Source: Rhodamnia argentea
Taxonomy: Eukaryota; Streptophyta; Magnoliopsida; Myrtales; Myrtaceae
Direction of reading: 5' to 3'
Assembly: GCF_020921035.1 (NCBI RefSeq)
Contig: NC_063151.1
Span: 29,084,934 to 29,148,933, forward strand
Length of the DNA: 64,000 nucleotides
The notes below the pieces were generated by a model. The model made no database searches, had not been told where the DNA came from, and saw nothing but the letters and a program-made list of their open reading frames with translations. A program made the translations under genes and the position numbers. Below are positions 60,650 to 64,000 of the stretch, piece after piece (the first letter of the stretch is position 1; every line of letters starts with the position of its first letter).

Positions 60650-62350
60650 TTTTTTTTTTTGGTGGAAATGCACAGCTTTATTACTAAGTTGGGAGATATG
60701 TACAACTAGGAGAGAATGGCCCTAAGTACAGAGGGGAGTGAGTAGAGCCAGTCGCTAGATAAAGACCCATGTTGTTGGGCCTAACAGAGCCAATGCGTGG
60801 CTCGACACTGCTCCCTAGGGTAGTATTGAAAGCCCAAAAGTAACAAAGCCCAGTCCATGAGTTGAAGACAATCGTATAGGATGGGAGTGGATGACCAGGA
60901 CTATGCATTGTTATTGATACTTTCGGTGATACCCTCGGTAAAGGCAATTGAAGGCGAACGGCGAAATCGCTCGAGATCGGTAACAATGTGGCTGTAGCCT
61001 GATTCAATAATACCTACGGAATGTTGGAGGAGGAAGGATCTTGCAACTGTTGTCTATCAATGCAAAACCGGAGAGTAGTCCGACAAGCTAGGGCTTCCAC
61101 TTGCTTCGGCTTGGTGGCGTGCACCGTCTGGGTGAAACCACCACAACAACATCCCTGGTGGTCTCGAAGAATACCCACGACGGCGTCGGTTGTATTGCCT
61201 CGACGGAAGGAGCCATCGACATTGAGTTTGAGGGTATCGGATTTTTTTTGGGGGCAAGGCCATTGTCCAGGTAGGTCTTCTCTAGTGTTGGGTGGCCTGT
61301 GAGTTTTAACATTCCATCTCTAATAGCTTGGGGTGTGGGCAAGTGTTGCATTAACTGTATGCCGTGGATCATGGGCATGTTTGCGAAAGATATGGGCATT
61401 TCGCGTTTTCTAGATTTGCCATAATACATGTGCAATTAACGGCGCAAGGGTAGGATTATAAGGCGGGGCACATTGTAAGTGGTGATTAAACCACTCCTTG
61501 ATACGGGCAAGTCCCTATGTATCGATTGTTGGTCGGAGTTGCTAGTGATTCCACACTACCGTGGTCCAGGGATAGAGCAAGAACAAATGCTCCAGCGTTT
61601 CAGGATGGTCATGACATATGGAATATATGGGCTCATGTATGATCTTTCTCTTCACTAAATTAATTGCAATATGTAACGCGTCTTGACATAACCTCCATAG
61701 AAAATGCTTGACCCTTGGAGGAACGTTGATTCTCCAAATATTATGCCATAATGTAAGGGGGGTACCGATATGATGACGAAGGGTTAATAGATGGCTGCTG
61801 TGGATGAAATTATTGGAGTAGATGGTAAGCATTGCGTACTGTGTAGGCTCCAGTAGATGAGGGTGTCCAAACCAAACGGTTTGCTGGACAGAGAAGGTTT
61901 GTAGGGGTAGCTAGAATTGCTTGGACTATGGATTGGGGAAAAAACAACGTAAGAAGGGGGGGGCATTCCATATCTTGGATGGTTGGATAAAATCAGCTAC
62001 CCGGGGAGGTTCATAGGGTTGGGGCTGGCCTCCTATTATGCCCGTTGGCGCCCACCTGTCCGATCGAATACTAATATGCTGACCATTCCCAACTTGCCAA
62101 CGCAATGGCCTTCCGTTAAATAGGATCAGATTTGATAAATACCGATAACTCTTGGATGGAGTATTAGAATAGAAAAATCCATTAGATAATGAACTATTGG
62201 TTCTAAGCCATCTCCGGCAATGACTCAACAATTCAAAGTGTTTTTCTTGCGTATTCTTGATAAACCACCGTTTATAAATAGATGTAGGGGATCTGTTTGG
62301 GCTATTATGTCCATTTTTCACTCTTGATTCTATTTGTTGATTTTGCATAA
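60650..62350 (-). mobile_element. 5'-truncated LINE (L1-type) with poly(A) tail, decayed
   Basis: Read on minus from 62350: the ORF2 C-terminal part with [17 protein letters not shown] (about 62100-62040), the zinc-binding domain of plant LINE reverse transcriptases (HNIWRINVPPRVKHFLWRL, about 61750-61690) and an RNase H domain (LKLNVDGSFRRGNTTDAVVG, about 61235-61175). Next come AATAAA (60677-60682) and a poly(A) tail (60660-60650). The reverse-transcriptase core and 5' end are missing, as usual for LINE insertions. Frameshifts separate the domains, and the zinc-binding motif has lost at least one Cys. It is inactive. The 5' border near 62350 is approximate and no target duplication was fixed. 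Confidence 0.85.
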
Positions 62351-63000
62351 AAGACCGCCGGAAATACTAAAAAAAAACAAAAATCTCCCCAAAGTGAGTT
62401 TGATTTCTCAAAATTCTTTCGAAAGTAGGTTTTCCTTTCAAGGAAAAGGCCTTGAAATTGGACCCCACAGCTCATCGAATGCCGAAGGGATAATGACACT
62501 AAGGGTCATTGAACTTCGGCCTAATATGCAATATGGTCTATAAATGTTTAATTTATTCAATATGGCCCCTGAATTTTTAATTGATTTAATGCGGTCCTTA
62601 AGACTTTTATGACGTGTTCAACGTGGTCTTTAAACAATATCAAAATATTCAATATAGTTATTTTATTAAATTGAGATCACAAACAACATTGATCATTTTT
62701 ATATAGTCTATACGCTAACTTAAAAATGTAACAAAAATAACGGACTACATTGAAAAAATTAAAATTTAGAAACATATTAGTCTAAAGTTCAGCGATCATA
62801 ATAAATATATTAAAAGTTCATGGACCATTTGTGTCAATTTTTTCAATACCAAATTATTGGCCATCGATGCGGGGGAGGTTTCGGGGTTTTTTCTAAATAA
62901 TTTCTTTGAGGAGGGAATTCGGCGAAATCAGACCCACTTCATCAAAATTTTCCAATTTTTTATTAAGATAAAAAAATATATGTAAATTTTTTTAATAAAA
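62351..63000. other. AT-rich repeat-like spacer
   Basis: Contains several imperfect units of the type ttcaatatggtcttt/aatgcggtcctt (62525-62660), recalling but not matching the aatttggtcccc repeat at 26820. No gene is seen. Confidence 0.45.
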
Positions 63001-64000
63001 AGCTCGTTGCTTTTCGGCGGCCGCTGCGACTGTGGAGGGCACAAAGCTAGAAGAGAGTCGTCGCATGAATCATAATCGATGGAACATCTGCGGACAAGAT
63101 TCCCTCCTCATTTTCCAACCTCTCCTTCACTTTGGAAAAAGAAGAATAAAAAAACTTGTCCAAGCGACCAGAATATTCACTAAATTGGCTTGTTATAATA
63201 CAACCAGAAACACAGCTCAAAGCCCAAGTGCATTGTATGACGGCTCCTCACTCGCATGTAGGTTAAACGTTGCCGGACAATGGGACCTTACGATATGGCA
63301 AAAAAAAACAAAAAACAAGGGACATCTCCTTTTCAAATTGGCAAATTTGTCCCAAGCTCTTTCATTGATTGATCGACCCATCTATCCAGCTCCGGGACCC
63401 CCGCCTCGTTGCGCCGGGGCCTATCACGGCTTGAGAAATGATGGAACCGTCGATCTCGCAATGAGTTCCTATTCCCCGTTCCGTGGCTGTGTCTGTTTGC
63501 AAAATCAGCCGCGGAACGAGTTCCCCCCTCCCGATGTGTTTTCTACAATCGTTTCTCCCGATTGCTTGATCGGCGACTAGGAAGATGCAGAAGAGGTTGA
63601 TGTAGAGAGATGTTTTGGGCAGATCCTGCGAAGAGATATTATGCGATTGCACTGTCCATTATTTAATTGGGTGTCTAAAGCTGGATCCAATAATCAAAAG
63701 TTAGCCAAGATAAGAGTATTGATGAGGATGTGAACATCTTTTTTTTTTACTGATATCCCACATTCAAATAGCTTCCTTTCCTGCATTTGCCTATTTTGCT
63801 CACATCCCAATCTTGTATTCTCTCTCTCTCTCTCTCTCTCTCCAGAACATCCAACGTCGGCCCCTGAATCATACGAAGACCGTGATCAAGGAGGACAAAA
63901 AGATGTCAGGCTCGTCTCACTCGATCTCGTTCTGACTCTTTCTCTTTCTCTCTCTCTCTCTGGATCTTGAGCTTCAATAAAAGGCCACTGCACCACCGAT
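63001..64000. other. Window end: no gene called, possible promoter of an outlying gene
   Basis: A 182-codon plus ORF (63032-63580) and an opposing ORF (63362-63652) overlap. Neither has a recognisable domain, and I do not call them. At 63821-63842 and 63944-63961 there are CT runs, and at 63976-63983 an aataaaag motif. Together these look like the promoter or leader of a plus-strand gene beginning beyond 64000. Confidence 0.3.
63821..63842. repeat. (CT)n microsatellite
   Basis: About 11 CT units near the right edge of the window. Confidence 0.85.

Noticed and set aside
63032..63580. 182-codon plus ORF near the window end
   Set aside because: No recognisable similarity; overlaps another ORF on minus; composition and poly-A runs do not look coding.
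1..64000. CRISPR arrays, operons, phage or other prokaryotic systems
   Set aside because: No regularly spaced repeat array, no operon-like gene packing; the sequence is a plant nuclear genome. Tandem repeats here are microsatellites, a 183-bp duplicate and one 2.9-kb duplication.
1..64000. tRNA, rRNA or other structured RNA genes
   Set aside because: I looked for tRNA box A/B-like and rRNA core sequences and saw none convincing; the tRNA-like matches are retrotransposon primer-binding sites. A tRNAscan-SE or Infernal run would be decisive.

Overview
This window is nuclear DNA from a plant, almost certainly a eudicot. The genes have many short exons with GT-AG introns, the spacers are AT-rich, and MITEs, copia and LINE remains are dense. 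The conserved proteins are plant-specific: an RBP45-type three-RRM protein, AUGMIN subunit 4 and a class B (coconut/meadowfoam type) lysophosphatidate acyltransferase. I cannot name the species. I see no sign of a bacterial, organellar or viral origin.

Layout. 1-5219 (minus): decayed C-terminal part of a URB1/EMB2788-like ribosome-biogenesis gene, with at least five in-frame stops and three frameshifts, and a MITE lodged in one intron. It lies head to head with an intact RBP45-type gene (6167-9714, plus, seven coding exons rebuilt, 393 aa). From memory, Arabidopsis At4g27000 (RBP45C) and At4g27010 (EMB2788) are also adjacent, so this looks like conserved microsynteny in which one partner has died. 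11149-12451 (minus): AT-hook nuclear protein, probably with a 5'-UTR exon near 14 kb. 18932-21226 (minus): class B LPAT (310 aa, five exons, one GC-AG intron). 24.6-32.5 kb: a transposon patch holding a second copy of the MITE, a decayed copia element on plus, and the start of a different copia on minus. 33859-34245 (minus): small single-exon MGNC protein. 36.8-42.6 kb: a 2.9-kb tandem duplication of non-coding DNA whose junction lies inside a MITE. 43243-43662 (minus): GC-rich single-exon ORF resembling eIF1/SUI1. 46152-51297 (minus): AUGMIN subunit 4 (13 exons, 436 aa). 53399-57462 (minus): NDUFAF2/mimitin-like complex I assembly factor (8 exons, 163 aa). 57.9-62.9 kb: MITEs and a 5'-truncated LINE with its poly(A) tail. 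The last kilobase has no recognisable gene.

The genes are independent housekeeping functions (mRNA binding, chromatin, lipid synthesis, microtubule nucleation, respiration) and form no pathway or cluster. I found no clear new biological system. The most informative items are the rotting URB1 copy with its splice-site MITE, the tandem duplication with a dateable insertion, the divergent eIF1-like ORF, and the GC-AG intron in LPAT. Exon coordinates were rebuilt by hand from splice consensus, phase and protein similarity; every multi-exon model below keeps an open frame across all junctions.
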